A DNA stretch of 64,000 bases from Aquirufa ecclesiirivi (GCF_011250515.1 NZ_JAANOP010000008.1:94183-158182), one strand, 5' to 3'; numbered from the stretch's first letter, positions 42,678-53,100 are shown. Numbers and translations: made by a program. The notes: a model not told the origin generated them from the sequence alone.

Positions 42678-44412
42678 AAGAAGTTTTGATGCCCGCGTCG
42701 GTTATTTCGCCAATCAATATGGAGTGTTTGAAGAAGAATCTCAAAAAGCAGATACTGACGTATTTGCCGTTAGATGGCGCCTTGAACCTAAGTCGAAAGA
42801 AGATGCAGAAAAACAGAAAAAAGGCCAATTGATTGAACCTGCAAAACCCATCGTTTACTACATTGACCCTGCCACTCCAGACAAATGGAAAAAATTCATC
42901 AAAGCGGGTATTGATGATTGGCAAGCGGCTTTTGAACATGCCGGTTGGAAAAATGCCATTCGTGGAGAGTATTGGCCAGAAAATGATCCTAGCATGAGTC
43001 TAGAGGATGCTCGATTCTCTGTCGTTCGCTATTTCGCTGCTGATATTCAAAATGCTTACGGCCCCAATGTACATGATCCTAGAACAGGCGAAATCCTGGA
43101 AAGTCATATCGGCTGGTACCATAACATCATGTCATTATTGAGAAATTGGTATATGGTTCAAACCGGAGCCGTAGACCCTAAAGCACGCAAAAAAACATTT
43201 GACGATGCCTTAATGGGTGAACTAATCCGCTTTGTTTCCTCTCATGAAGTAGGACATACTTTAGGTTTACGTCATAACATGGGCGCGAGTTCTGCTACTC
43301 CCGTAGAAAAATTACGCGATAAAGACTTCCAAGAAAAAAATGGACATACTTCTTCTATCATGGATTATGCCCGTTTCAATTATGTGGCTCAGCCAGAAGA
43401 TGGCGTAACACATTTATTCCCGAAAATTGGAGATTATGACAAATGGGCCATCAAGTGGGGCTATTCCTATTTCGATGAAGCCAAAAGTGAAAAAGAAGAG
43501 AAAGCTATTTTAAATGAATTGACGAAAGAAGCTTACAAAAACCGAAGACTATGGTTTGGTACAGAAGTCAGTCCCTATGATCCACGTTACCAAACCGAGG
43601 ACATCGGTGATAATGCCATGATTGCTTCAACTTATGGCATTAAAAACTTACAAAGAATTCTTCCCAACTTAATTGATTGGACCAAAGAAAACGGAGAAAG
43701 CTATGCTGAATTAGATGAATTATACACCAATGTCACTGGACAATACAGAAGGTATTTAGGCCATGTAACAAAAAATGTGGGAGGTATTTATGACAATCCT
43801 AAAACCTATGATATGGTGGGTAATCAATTTGAAATAGTACCAAAGAACTTACAAAAAGATGCCGTAGCTTTCTTAAATAAGCAGTTATTTGCTACGCCAA
43901 CTTGGTTATTGGATCAAAACATCCTTGCCAAAATCAATCCTGAAAACGGAGTTGAAGTGATTAAATCCATGCAAGATGCTACTTTGAGCAATCTCTTACT
44001 AGGTGACCGCATGGTACGTTTGATGGAAGGTTCATCCATCAACAAAAACAATTATTCGGTCGATGAATTAATGACTGATTTACGATTAGGTATTTTCTCG
44101 GAATTAAAGAGTCAAACTTCCGTGGATATTTTCAGAAGAAATCTTCAAAAATTGTACATTGACAAAGTAGCTGCCTTGCTAAATCCAGGAACAACACAAG
44201 TAAGGTCTATTCCCGTAGGTGTAACTTTTGGATTTAAAACACGAGTGGTTAATCTAAATCAAACAGATTTACCATCTATCGCCAGAGGTCAATTACTCAA
44301 CTTAAAAGATAGCTTAAAAGCAGCTTCTGCTGGATCAGCTGACCGATTGAGTAAATTTCATATATTGGATTTAATTGCTCGTATTGATAAAGCCTTAGAT
44401 CCTAAGAAATAA
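42610..44412 (+). CDS. Zinc-dependent metalloprotease, catalytic part (frameshifted)
   Basis: This is the downstream part of the same protease. It resumes at TLELNTSMIALPKKPMRKRS and FDARVGYFANQYGVF, conserved in the family, and contains the zinc site HEVGHTLGLRHN (HEVGH at 212-216 of this frame) and SSIMDYARFNYVAQPEDG. The first ATG at 42610 is probably not a real start, as it lies inside conserved sequence and follows a stop codon directly. Without restoration of the frame this part would have no signal peptide and would stay in the cytoplasm. A terminator follows. Confidence 0.8.
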   Translation: MLDLLTLELNTSMIALPKKPMRKRSFDARVGYFANQYGVFEEESQKADTDVFAVRWRLEPKSKEDAEKQKKGQLIEPAKPIVYYIDPATPDKWKKFIKAGIDDWQAAFEHAGWKNAIRGEYWPENDPSMSLEDARFSVVRYFAADIQNAYGPNVHDPRTGEILESHIGWYHNIMSLLRNWYMVQTGAVDPKARKKTFDDALMGELIRFVSSHEVGHTLGLRHNMGASSATPVEKLRDKDFQEKNGHTSSIMDYARFNYVAQPEDGVTHLFPKIGDYDKWAIKWGYSYFDEAKSEKEEKAILNELTKEAYKNRRLWFGTEVSPYDPRYQTEDIGDNAMIASTYGIKNLQRILPNLIDWTKENGESYAELDELYTNVTGQYRRYLGHVTKNVGGIYDNPKTYDMVGNQFEIVPKNLQKDAVAFLNKQLFATPTWLLDQNILAKINPENGVEVIKSMQDATLSNLLLGDRMVRLMEGSSINKNNYSVDELMTDLRLGIFSELKSQTSVDIFRRNLQKLYIDKVAALLNPGTTQVRSIPVGVTFGFKTRVVNLNQTDLPSIARGQLLNLKDSLKAASAGSADRLSKFHILDLIARIDKALDPKK

Positions 44413-44427
44413 TTTCATTAGTGCAAC

Positions 44428-44463
44428 AAAAAAAGCCTTCCAGTAAACAGGAAGGCTTTTTTT
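44428..44463 (+). terminator. Intrinsic terminator after the metalloprotease gene
   Basis: GCCTTCC and GGAAGGC form a stem with an 8-nt loop, extended by seven A-T pairs. It also lies just past the stop of the minus-strand DUF4407 gene, so it may act in both directions. Confidence 0.85.
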
Positions 44464-44477
44464 ATGAATGAACAAAC

Positions 44478-45530
44478 CTACTTGGGCAAATTCTGAATCA
44501 AATGAGATGTTGAACCAATCATTGAATCAGCTCCTAATGCGGCATTGCGCTTATCTTCTAGCGCCATTAATCGACGAATCCGAATATTTTGTTGATAGTC
44601 GATCACCTTTTCATAATCATTTTCATGATGATTACTTTTAATGATAAGCACCAAGGATTCAATCAAAAGGAAAAAGAAAAACCAAATCAAGTAAAATATC
44701 AAAGCTGTGGGATAAGGATCAAACTCCATCAGGTAATTGATCAAAGCATTCAACTCATCCAAAAAGCCAGGTTTACGACTTAAAATTTCTTTGGCCTTAT
44801 TCTTTACCTCCGCAGCATATTGTTGCCCTTTCTGAATTTTCTCATTTTCCAACACACTAATCTTGGAAGCAATGGAGGCTTGAAAGGCCCGTAAATTGGA
44901 AATCTCAGGATTGGGAATGCGACTACTTTGCTGTTCACTAATCAAATTACCTTCAGCATCAAATCGTTTTCCTCCTCCTCCACCTGCTAGCGTTGCAGGT
45001 AGTTTCAATACTTGAGTTTGTATTTTTTGGTAGTTGATTTTCTCTACCATGATGGTACTATCCAATTGAGCAATGGCCGTTTGGTAGACATTTTTAGCAA
45101 TATTACTTTCTTTTAATGCCTTAGCTTCGACGGACGCTTGAGCAATTTTCTGGATGTCGTTGGCGAATAAATACTGGTCGATGATACTGGCCCCAATTAC
45201 CGCTACAATGATACCCAATAAGACACGAAAGAATTTAGCCCAGCTATTCAGTTTGGCAGAAAGTATAATTTGTCGCTCTATCTGAACAATTAAAACTGCC
45301 ATGAAAGCAGAACCTAGCAAGGATAACCAGGGACCAAAATTGAGGTATTTATTGGAAAATATATAACCGATAATGGACCAAATGAGCGTGATTATAACTA
45401 ATGCCGAAGTGATTTTCTTTTGATCTCGTTTGCTTGCTTCTGAGCATTCCGACAAAATTTGGTAATTATGCCCCGAAAGAAAGCAACCAAAACGAAGCCA
45501 AAGGTCTTTAGGGATGAAGGTCTTTTCCAT
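44478..45530 (-). CDS. DUF4407-family membrane protein
   Basis: The function is unknown. Four membrane helices are visible: ITSALVIITLIWSIIGYIF, SLLGSAFMAVLIVQI, LLGIIVAVIGASIIDQYLF, and, near the C-terminus, LIFYLIWFFFFLLIESLVLI. Between the third and fourth helices lies a long charged segment, likely coiled coil. The start LSGHNYQILSECSEASKRDQ is the hallmark of DUF4407. It begins three bases after the stop of the 185-residue gene, so the two are one operon. Confidence 0.85.
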   Translation of the reverse strand: MEKTFIPKDLWLRFGCFLSGHNYQILSECSEASKRDQKKITSALVIITLIWSIIGYIFSNKYLNFGPWLSLLGSAFMAVLIVQIERQIILSAKLNSWAKFFRVLLGIIVAVIGASIIDQYLFANDIQKIAQASVEAKALKESNIAKNVYQTAIAQLDSTIMVEKINYQKIQTQVLKLPATLAGGGGGKRFDAEGNLISEQQSSRIPNPEISNLRAFQASIASKISVLENEKIQKGQQYAAEVKNKAKEILSRKPGFLDELNALINYLMEFDPYPTALIFYLIWFFFFLLIESLVLIIKSNHHENDYEKVIDYQQNIRIRRLMALEDKRNAALGADSMIGSTSHLIQNLPK

Positions 45531-45533
45531 AGG

Positions 45534-46091
45534 TTAGATGTTACGGTTGATGATATTGGCCATAGAAAGAGCTGCCAAACCCTTATTAAATCCACGTTTG
45601 TAAGCTAACACAATGCGAGTAGAAGTGCCGGTATCATTCGAAACGTCCAACTTAATTTCTTCCATCGTCTTTAATCGATCTAGGCAAATTTCCCGTCTAG
45701 ACTCTAGCTCCTCCACTAAATCATGTAGGTCTGCCTTTCTTCGAGAATTGATGTGAAAATCGATTTCTTTCAGGTATTCTTTGATGGCAATTTCCGCTTC
45801 ATGAATATCCGCTTGCAGATCCAATTTGATGATGGAAATATTATCGTCGCGGTACTTATTATCCGCCGTCGTCAAAGCATCTTGATATCCTTCCATTTCA
45901 TAATCATGCCGAATTCGATCAAAAATTCGCTGCCAAGTAGATTCCGATCTACCGTCGAAATGCGGCTTACGAACATCTAAATTAGGATTCAAATGCTGAT
46001 CAATCCGACTCGCCTCTTCTTCTAAAGACACATCAGGAACAGCCTTTTCTTCTGGCTTATTCCCTCCAAATAAATAATTCCAAATTCCCAT
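45534..46091 (-). CDS. Soluble protein of unknown function, partner of DUF4407
   Basis: I do not recognise the family. The 185 residues lack a signal peptide. They start MGIWNYLFGGNKPEEKAVP, have an acidic linker, then a mostly helical stretch with ELESRREICLDRLKTMEEIK as a probable coiled coil, and end in a region with GFNKGLAALSMANI. It lies upstream of and co-directional with the DUF4407 gene at a 3-bp spacing, so a shared complex at the membrane is a reasonable guess. Confidence 0.7.
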   Translation of the reverse strand: MGIWNYLFGGNKPEEKAVPDVSLEEEASRIDQHLNPNLDVRKPHFDGRSESTWQRIFDRIRHDYEMEGYQDALTTADNKYRDDNISIIKLDLQADIHEAEIAIKEYLKEIDFHINSRRKADLHDLVEELESRREICLDRLKTMEEIKLDVSNDTGTSTRIVLAYKRGFNKGLAALSMANIINRNI

Positions 46092-46349
46092 AATGCTAGG
46101 CTCTTTTAAAAATGTTAGGTTGATTGAATTAGTGGAAAAGGAACAATACCGACCAAGTAAGTCATAAAATTTTCGAATAAATAAAAATTAGGATAAACGG
46201 CACATTCCGAGTCTAAAGCTTGATTTTAGTGGATAAAAAGCCTGTAACCCAGGGAGAAAATCCAAGGTCAATCAGGTGAATACCTAACGAATTAAAAGCC
46301 TAGAGAATTGTCATGAAAGGTATATTTATCTATTCCTGCCCAGAAAATG

Positions 46350-47246
46350 CTATCGAGGTGCCGCAAAACCACTATTGGCCAGTTGTTGAAATAGGTCTTG
46401 CACCGACTGAATACCTTGAGCATCATTGATATCAAAATAGCGATACACTTCAAAGTCCGTTTTATGAATGCCATTTTCTTGAATGGCACCTTGGGATTTA
46501 TAGGCCGCAATGACCCAATCTGCCACAATTTTATAACTTACCTTATCATTTTCTTTGAATCGAAAAGCTCTGTTCAAGGTAAACGTTGGAGCATTGGCTT
46601 TGATCTTCGTTTCTGGAAAACCATCCAGCATGCTAAAGTCGACTGGTTTGGCATTAGCCGACAATGGACTCCCAGCTATAATAATGGGCTTATGTGACCC
46701 TTTGTATCGTTGGACGGCTCTAAGAGCTAGTAACACTGCAGTTTTATGGTGTCCATGCTGACCTGCATGTGGCAACATGGTGATTACAAAATCATATTGG
46801 CGTTCGGCTAAAATCAAATCCAATCGCTTTTCCACGAAGGGAATATCCCAATTTTTACCAGAAATATAGGGCTTAGGGTCAAGGGTATACCAATCGTCTG
46901 GCTGCTCCATAAAATAGATATTGCGCAAGCCCATGATTTTAGCCGCATCCAATATCTCTTGCTTTCGGATCAGGGGTAAATGAGTCCTAGCAACTAAGGA
47001 ATCGGTTAAATTTAAACCATAATACATGGCACCTAATTGGGAATCGGCAAAGCCTCCGCCTCCATCTGTCATCACTGCCATATCCACTATTCCCTTTAAT
47101 TCGTGGGTGATTTTAAATAAACTTACCGAGAATCCCGTTTCATCATCGGGATGAGCCGTGACAACAAGTACTTTGGGACCTTGAGATGAGGCAGGAAATG
47201 TAAAACCAATCAATAACAGAGAAAAGAAGATAGCAATAGATTTCAT
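46350..47246 (-). CDS. PIG-L/LmbE-family deacetylase, secreted
   Basis: It is a zinc-dependent N-acetylglucosamine deacetylase-type enzyme. The ATG at 47246 begins a signal peptide (MKSIAIFFSLLLIGFTFPAS) and is preferred over an in-frame ATG at 47279. The AHPDDE motif (31-36 from that start) holds zinc and the catalytic Asp, and HAGQHGHHKTA provides another zinc His. About 298 residues. Export suggests an extracellular amino sugar or glycoconjugate as substrate. It is monocistronic. Confidence 0.88.
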   Translation of the reverse strand: MKSIAIFFSLLLIGFTFPASSQGPKVLVVTAHPDDETGFSVSLFKITHELKGIVDMAVMTDGGGGFADSQLGAMYYGLNLTDSLVARTHLPLIRKQEILDAAKIMGLRNIYFMEQPDDWYTLDPKPYISGKNWDIPFVEKRLDLILAERQYDFVITMLPHAGQHGHHKTAVLLALRAVQRYKGSHKPIIIAGSPLSANAKPVDFSMLDGFPETKIKANAPTFTLNRAFRFKENDKVSYKIVADWVIAAYKSQGAIQENGIHKTDFEVYRYFDINDAQGIQSVQDLFQQLANSGFAAPR

Positions 47247-47366
47247 CAATGACATAGGTTTTAGGTATCGTAAAATCAAAAGAAGGGGTAATTTTTCAAT
47301 AAATTAGGTAAATTTATTCGAATGATCCGCAATTTTGACGAAGCATGTTAATACCTTACCCATCCC

Positions 47367-47642
47367 ATGAAACCTACTTTACTTATTTCCTATTGCCCTA
47401 AATGCCATTGGTTACTTCGAGCAGCCTATGTGGCTCAAGAAATGTTGAGCACTTTTGAAGCTGAACTAGGGGCTGTGACCTTAAAACCCAGTGAAATATC
47501 GGGTGAATTTGCGCTACATGTCAATGATGAGCTTCTGTTTGACCGTAAAACGCATGGGGGATTTGCTGAAATCAAGGAATTAAAACAACTAGTACGAGAC
47601 AAAATTTGCCCAGAAAAGTCCTTGGGACATTCCGATCGATGA
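47367..47642 (+). CDS. SelT/SelW/SelH-like thioredoxin-fold (Rdx family) protein
   Basis: It is a small redox-type protein. The start MKPTLLISYCPKCHWLLRAA has the CxxC motif (Cys10 and Cys13) that replaces CxxU in the selenoprotein members, and VNDELLFDRKTHGGFAEIKE is the typical second block. The 91 residues are a normal length. The stop overlaps the mobA start (ATGA), so the genes are translationally coupled. The pairing with mobA suggests a role near molybdenum or nitrate metabolism, but that is inference. Confidence 0.88.
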   Translation: MKPTLLISYCPKCHWLLRAAYVAQEMLSTFEAELGAVTLKPSEISGEFALHVNDELLFDRKTHGGFAEIKELKQLVRDKICPEKSLGHSDR

Positions 47643-48220
47643 TAGGACTCGTCATGGCAGGTGGTAAAAGTCTACGTATGGGCGCTGACAAGGGTCTGTT
47701 AGTCAGCAAATCAGGAGAAATTTGGGCTAAATCTGCTTGGAACAAATTGAATTCTTGTGGAATCAGGAGCTTTGTAGGTTTACATGTAGAACAATCATCC
47801 CCTTATTCTGCGCACATAAATCCTGAAAACATCATCGTAGACCTTCCTGAAATACATGCTGCTGGGCCCATCAAAGGTATCCTCTCTGCACATAGCATTT
47901 ACCCCAAGGAAAATATTTTAGTCTTAGCCTGTGATATGCCCAACATGGAAATTTCTTGTTTGAAAGAATTGATGGAGTTCCAGAAAAACAATGCAGCATC
48001 TTTGGCATGGGTATACCAAAATGGGGCACAAATAGAACCCATGTGCGCCATTTATTCCGCGCAGGGATTGGCACAAATAGCTGACCTTGTAGAAAAAAAC
48101 GAGCTGACAAAAACGAGTCTTATTTCCATTTTAAACCGACTTCAAGCAGCCATAAAACCCGTTTCAGAAGAAAACGCTAAGTATTTCCTTAATTGTAATT
48201 CTCCAGATCAAATCAACTAA
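47639..48220 (+). CDS. mobA: Molybdenum cofactor guanylyltransferase MobA
   Basis: It joins GMP to molybdopterin to make the bis-MGD cofactor of nitrate reductase. The start IGLVMAGGKSLRMGADKG is the nucleotide-binding signature of MobA. ILVLACDMPNM holds the metal-binding Asp. I chose the ATG at 47639, which overlaps the upstream stop, over an in-frame ATG at 47606 inside the preceding gene, because the signature begins at once. The C-terminus overlaps the end of the convergent rubredoxin-type gene by 8 bp. Its position beside the nitrate reductase operon fits its use. Confidence 0.9.
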   Translation: MIGLVMAGGKSLRMGADKGLLVSKSGEIWAKSAWNKLNSCGIRSFVGLHVEQSSPYSAHINPENIIVDLPEIHAAGPIKGILSAHSIYPKENILVLACDMPNMEISCLKELMEFQKNNAASLAWVYQNGAQIEPMCAIYSAQGLAQIADLVEKNELTKTSLISILNRLQAAIKPVSEENAKYFLNCNSPDQIN

Positions 48221-49643
48221 TACTCACAAAAGTGAGTTTGGGTGCCTCACACATTTCACAAACATAATCTGCTGGTAAATCTTCAAAAAGAGTACCTGCT
48301 GAAACTTGCTGAGACTCATCTCCATAGGCAGGATTGTAAATAGTCAAGCAAGCCGTACATTGACATAAACTAAGTTTAGTTTCTTCCTGCACAATTTCTG
48401 GCACCGTAGACACCTTCATTTTTGAGGAACGAAATTTATAAAAACTCAAAATAGCCCTTCGTAACTGTTCACCCAAAATAAATTTAGGAAGTCCTGATCC
48501 ATACAAAGAACCTGTTCGTTGATTGGGATTAAAATCATTGGCACAAAGAATATCATACACATGAAAAAGTCCCCATAAAACAGGCCTTCTTCTAACCACG
48601 ATGCCACCAAATACTTCCGATTTCTTTCTGGTTTTAATTCCTATACTTAGTCCAAAGGACCGAGTGTCTTCTTCATTTAGGTGCTTGACCAAAAATTGCT
48701 TTAAAGCTAATCCCTCAGGGCTATGATCCTCCACTTGAAAGTTGAGCTCATTTGCCGCATGTCGCATGTTAATTTGATGCTTTTCTAGTAAGAGGTTCCA
48801 TGCCCTTTTATCAGCCTCCTCTATTCCTTTTATAATCAAAGATTTCCAGGGAGTGGATCCCATTTGTCCTACTTTGGTAGCCAAACACAATTGGCAAGCT
48901 TCTTGTAAAAAAGCCACTGCAAATTTTTCTTCCCTTCGATAGATTCCTAGCCAATAGCGGTTATTATAGCGGTTTAATCCTTCATAATAAGGTAAATTGA
49001 AATCCGGCAATTTGGCTGATTCTTGGGCTCTTCGTAAAATATAAGGCTTTAAATTCATGCGCGACATCAGCTCCACCCCACTGGCATTTTCTTGATCATA
49101 AAAGGCCGGCAAGTCACTCAATAGTAGACTTTCTAAGGACTTAGAAAATGAAGCTACGTCTTGGGTATGTACCAATTCCGTCCATGGATAGACCACATTG
49201 GTTTTAGGAAAACGGATAAATAAATGCCAAAAATGGGCTTCGTTGACCGATGCAACCCAATTGATATTACCCGTTAAAAGCGGTGTGAAACTTTGATTGG
49301 AATCCGAAATATTAATTTTCAATTGAGGAGAAAAATCAATTCCATCTAAAATATCGCGATATACCCCTTCACTCAGCCAAGTACCTTGAATGAAGATATC
49401 TTCAGCCGGATAGGAACTAACGATATTGGGATAAACTTCTGAATTCACTTCATAGGGTATCCCCTTCCTTTCTAATCCAGCTTTCAGAGCGGGAATGAAT
49501 TCTTCTTCTACTGGAATGATTAGCTGCTGGCGTAATCCAAAACTGACATAGCGAATGTACAAGTGATCCAGCAACTCCAGTATTTCCAAGAGATCTCCTG
49601 GAGAAATAATACCACCCAGAAAATTTATTTTTACATAATTCAT
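48213..49643 (-). CDS. Nitrite/sulfite-reductase-like protein with C-terminal rubredoxin domain
   Basis: The exact function is unknown. Residues 1-75 resemble a NIR/SIR ferredoxin-like half domain (NFLGGIISPGDLLEILELLD, FGLRQQLIIPVE), and residues about 230-330 resemble the second half domain (TPWKSLIIKGI). I do not find the GCxxxC/CxxxxxC siroheme-4Fe4S pattern that nirB has in this window. The C-terminus is a rubredoxin domain: CTAC at 429-432, FEDLPADYVCEMCEAPK with Cys462 and Cys465. It is the last gene of the nitrate operon, with an ATGA overlap to the upstream gene. An electron carrier or accessory to nitrate or nitrite reductase is the likely role. Confidence 0.75.
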   Translation of the reverse strand: MNYVKINFLGGIISPGDLLEILELLDHLYIRYVSFGLRQQLIIPVEEEFIPALKAGLERKGIPYEVNSEVYPNIVSSYPAEDIFIQGTWLSEGVYRDILDGIDFSPQLKINISDSNQSFTPLLTGNINWVASVNEAHFWHLFIRFPKTNVVYPWTELVHTQDVASFSKSLESLLLSDLPAFYDQENASGVELMSRMNLKPYILRRAQESAKLPDFNLPYYEGLNRYNNRYWLGIYRREEKFAVAFLQEACQLCLATKVGQMGSTPWKSLIIKGIEEADKRAWNLLLEKHQINMRHAANELNFQVEDHSPEGLALKQFLVKHLNEEDTRSFGLSIGIKTRKKSEVFGGIVVRRRPVLWGLFHVYDILCANDFNPNQRTGSLYGSGLPKFILGEQLRRAILSFYKFRSSKMKVSTVPEIVQEETKLSLCQCTACLTIYNPAYGDESQQVSAGTLFEDLPADYVCEMCEAPKLTFVSIS

Positions 49644-50143
49644 ACGATATTAAATTCACGCATGGCGATTGGGAAATTCTTATTTTCATGTCCAGGGTTG
49701 GTCAATTTCAACAAGGCATAACGCTGCAAATGGCTCAATTGAGCCCATTGTTGTACGGAAACTTTCCAACCAAAATCCTTGGCTTTTTCTTGAAGCCTCG
49801 CTGGAACTACCAACACATCCATCCAATCAAAAATCAATCTACTGGGATCTAATTCGCTCAATTCCTCTTTCGTATATTGAAATACTAAGGACCTTAATTT
49901 ATCCTTATAACTCATTTTATCCGATAAACTTTCGGTAGGAGCTAGCGCTAAAGCTAATTTTTCAGCGGCCGAAAATTTTGCCCATTCATGCAGCTTCAAT
50001 TTGATCTTCACTTGATCTAATTTAAAGCGAACCACCATCGGGATGCACCGCATATCGGCTTCTACAAAATCCTCTTCAAAATTAAAATATTCTAAACCCT
50101 TTTGACCTTTAAAGATCGAAGGTTTATTCAAGAACTCTTTCAT
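49640..50143 (-). CDS. Nitrate reductase-associated protein
   Basis: It belongs to the nitrate reductase-associated family (Nitr_red_assoc), whose mechanism is not known. The conserved opening FNFEEDFVEADMRCIPMVVR, then KLHEWAKFSAAEKLALALAP, and W-Q-W-like VSVQQWAQLSHLQRYALLKL identify it. 167 residues is a normal length. The start lies 20 bp inside the end of the nitrate reductase gene, and its stop overlaps the start of the rubredoxin-tailed gene. The strict coupling supports a role in assembly or electron supply to the reductase. Confidence 0.85.
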   Translation of the reverse strand: MKEFLNKPSIFKGQKGLEYFNFEEDFVEADMRCIPMVVRFKLDQVKIKLKLHEWAKFSAAEKLALALAPTESLSDKMSYKDKLRSLVFQYTKEELSELDPSRLIFDWMDVLVVPARLQEKAKDFGWKVSVQQWAQLSHLQRYALLKLTNPGHENKNFPIAMREFNIV

Positions 50144-53100
50144 GTTGTTTCATTTTCAACGTACGATCTAAAATCGATTTCACTTCTGGGCGGCAACTTC
50201 CGCAACCCATACCCGCACCACTCAATTGACATAATTGTAGGTGATCCGTACAGCCGGCATCTATCTTTTTGACTAAATTCCCCTCGCCTACGCCATTGCA
50301 GCTACAAATCAATTTACCAATGACTGGCTCAGGAGCTTCCCCAGCACGAAGTAACTGCAATCGCTTCTCACTTAATTCAATCTTATTTTCAATCAGATTT
50401 TTAAACTCTAGAAATTCTCGCTTATCTCCAATCAATATAGCTCCCACCAAACGATCATTGTGGATAATGCATTTTTTATAATACCTTTTGGCCTTATCAA
50501 TAAACACCACCTCTTCAAAAGCGGGATTTTGAGGCAATTCAATAATACCCATGGAACAAAAATCCGTGCCATGCATTTTCAAGATATTCATCAATAAAGA
50601 GCCTGAATATTGAGCTGAAATATCCCCTGATAAATAGCGGGCTACAATTTCAGCTTGCTGCTCTGCTGCAGCTGTTATTCCAAACAGGGATCCATCACAT
50701 TCGGCAATTTCCCCAATGGCATGAATAGAAGGATCATTGGTTTGTAAATAAGCATCCACACATATCCCCCTTTGGGTTTTTATGCCAGCTTCTTTGGCTA
50801 ATTCTATATTGGGTATCGTGCCAATAGCGATGACCATGGCTTGACATGTCAAAGTTAATCCACTTTTCAAACGGACACCTGCTATGTTTTCTTCACCTAA
50901 AAAGCGTTCTATTTCATCGTTATAATGTATACCAATTCCTCGGTCCACTAATTCTTCATGCAGCAATTGACTTCCCAAAGGGTCCAATTGTCGGTCCATA
51001 AAACGAGAGTTTCGATGAATAATCGTCACTTTAACTTGCATTTCTTGTAAGGATGCCGCTAGCTCAATCCCTAATAAGCCTCCACCCACAATTAACACAG
51101 ACCCTTGTTTCGGGTCTATGTGGGCCAAAAAGCGGTCGGCATCCATGCGACTACGCATCGTAAATACTCCGGCCAAATCAGGTATATCCCGCAAAAGTGC
51201 TGGCCTACTTCCCGTAGCTAAAATAAGCACATCGTAGTGATGGCTTCTTCCTAAATTATCCACTACCCGTTTTTCTTCCCGATTTACCGAGGTAATCCAA
51301 ACACCCCGATGTAAGGTAAATTGATGTTCTAATTCTTCTTCCTCCGACATCTTAACTAGGTTAATCCAAGGAAGCGTGCCATTGATATAATCAGGAAGTA
51401 ATACTCGATTATAAAAGGGTAAGTTTTCTTTACTGAACACTTCAATGCTGTCATCGGTATTGTATTGTCGATACGACTTCACAAAGCCACAAGCACCTGC
51501 ACCCGCACCTACCACAATGATCTTCTGCTTTGTTTTTTTATATGCCTTTACAGATACCGCTGAAAATTTAAAATCCGGTTCTTTGCTCTTGGGATCAACC
51601 AAATTATTGGTCAAATTATTGGCCCGGTTCAAATCCATATTACCCAGTTTTCCCCAATGCATGGGCAAAAACACGACACCCTTTTTAATGTCAGAAGATA
51701 GTTTGGCTTTGACACGCACTTCCCCCCGATTGTTTTTTATTTCTACTAAGGACTGATCTTGTATACCCAATTGGGCGGCGTCATCCGGATGAATTTCAAG
51801 GAAGGATTCATGAATATGTTGTTTCAACTTATTCACTTTTCCCGTTTTGGACATGGTATGCCACTGATCCCGAATTCTACCTGTCGTTAGAATCAAGGGA
51901 AATTCATTTGATACTTTTTCTGATGTATTTTCATCCGAAACAGTATGAATTTGGGCTTTTTGAGAAGAAGTATAAAACTGATTGTCCGAAAACAAACGAG
52001 CTGTACCTTGGTCACTTTGTCCTGGGATATAAGGCCATTGTAGCGTTCTTTTTTCCTTCAAAAGCGCGTGACTCAATCCACTCATGTCTACATTCGTCCC
52101 TTGGGTCAATTGCACATGTTCGGCATAAATGTCAGCTGAATGATTAAAATCAAAGCCTTTAAAGCCCATTTTTTGTGCGAAACGACAAATAATTTCAGCA
52201 TCAGGAAGTGCTTCACCGGGAGCGTTCAATACCTTTGGCAAATAACTGACCCTTCTTTCAGCATTGGTCATGGTACCTTCTTTCTCAGCCCATGATGCAG
52301 CAGGTAAAACTACATCTGCATAGGCTAAGGTTTCTACTTTATTGGAAATGTCTTGAACTACTACAAATTTAGCTTTCTTGAAGGCCTGTTCTACTCGACG
52401 AACATCGGGCATACTGATTAAAGGATTGGTACAAATAATCCAAACAGCCTTTAATTTTCCAGATTCTAATGCCTCAAACATTTCGGTAGCGCTGAGCCCT
52501 GGTTTGGGAGCAATCCGGCCACGAGGAACAGACCAGAAATCTTCTACTTCAGCACGATGATCAGGATTCAATAGATCCCGATGCGCAGGAAGCAAATTGG
52601 AAAGCCCTCCTACTTCTCTTCCTCCCATAGCATTTGGTTGACCAGTGAGTGATAAAGGACCAGCACCTGGTCGTCCGATTTGACCTGTGATTAAATTTAA
52701 ATTTATCAAGGAGAGGTTTTTACTGACTCCCACGGCACTTTGATTCAATCCCATGGTCCACATGGTCATAAACCCTTTGGCCTCTTTGATGTATGATGCC
52801 GTGGTAAGTATGTCATTTATTGATACACCACAAAGTTCCGCTGCTTCTTCCAAGGTCCTTTGCATGACGGACTCTTGGTATTGAGTAAATCCTTCTGTGT
52901 GATTCGATACAAATGCTACATCAATGGCGCCCATCTCGATGAGTGATCGACCAATGGCATGATGCAATACGATATCTGTACCAGGATTTAGCTGTAAATG
53001 AACATCAGCTATGGAGCAAGTTTGGGTTTTGCGCGGATCACTGACAATGATCTTCAAATTCGGATTTCGTTCTTTGGCAGCTTCTACCCTACGCCATAGA

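Noticed and set aside
47606-47638. Earlier start for mobA
   Set aside because: It lies inside the SelW-like gene. The MobA signature begins at the later ATG, which overlaps the stop codon in the usual coupled way.
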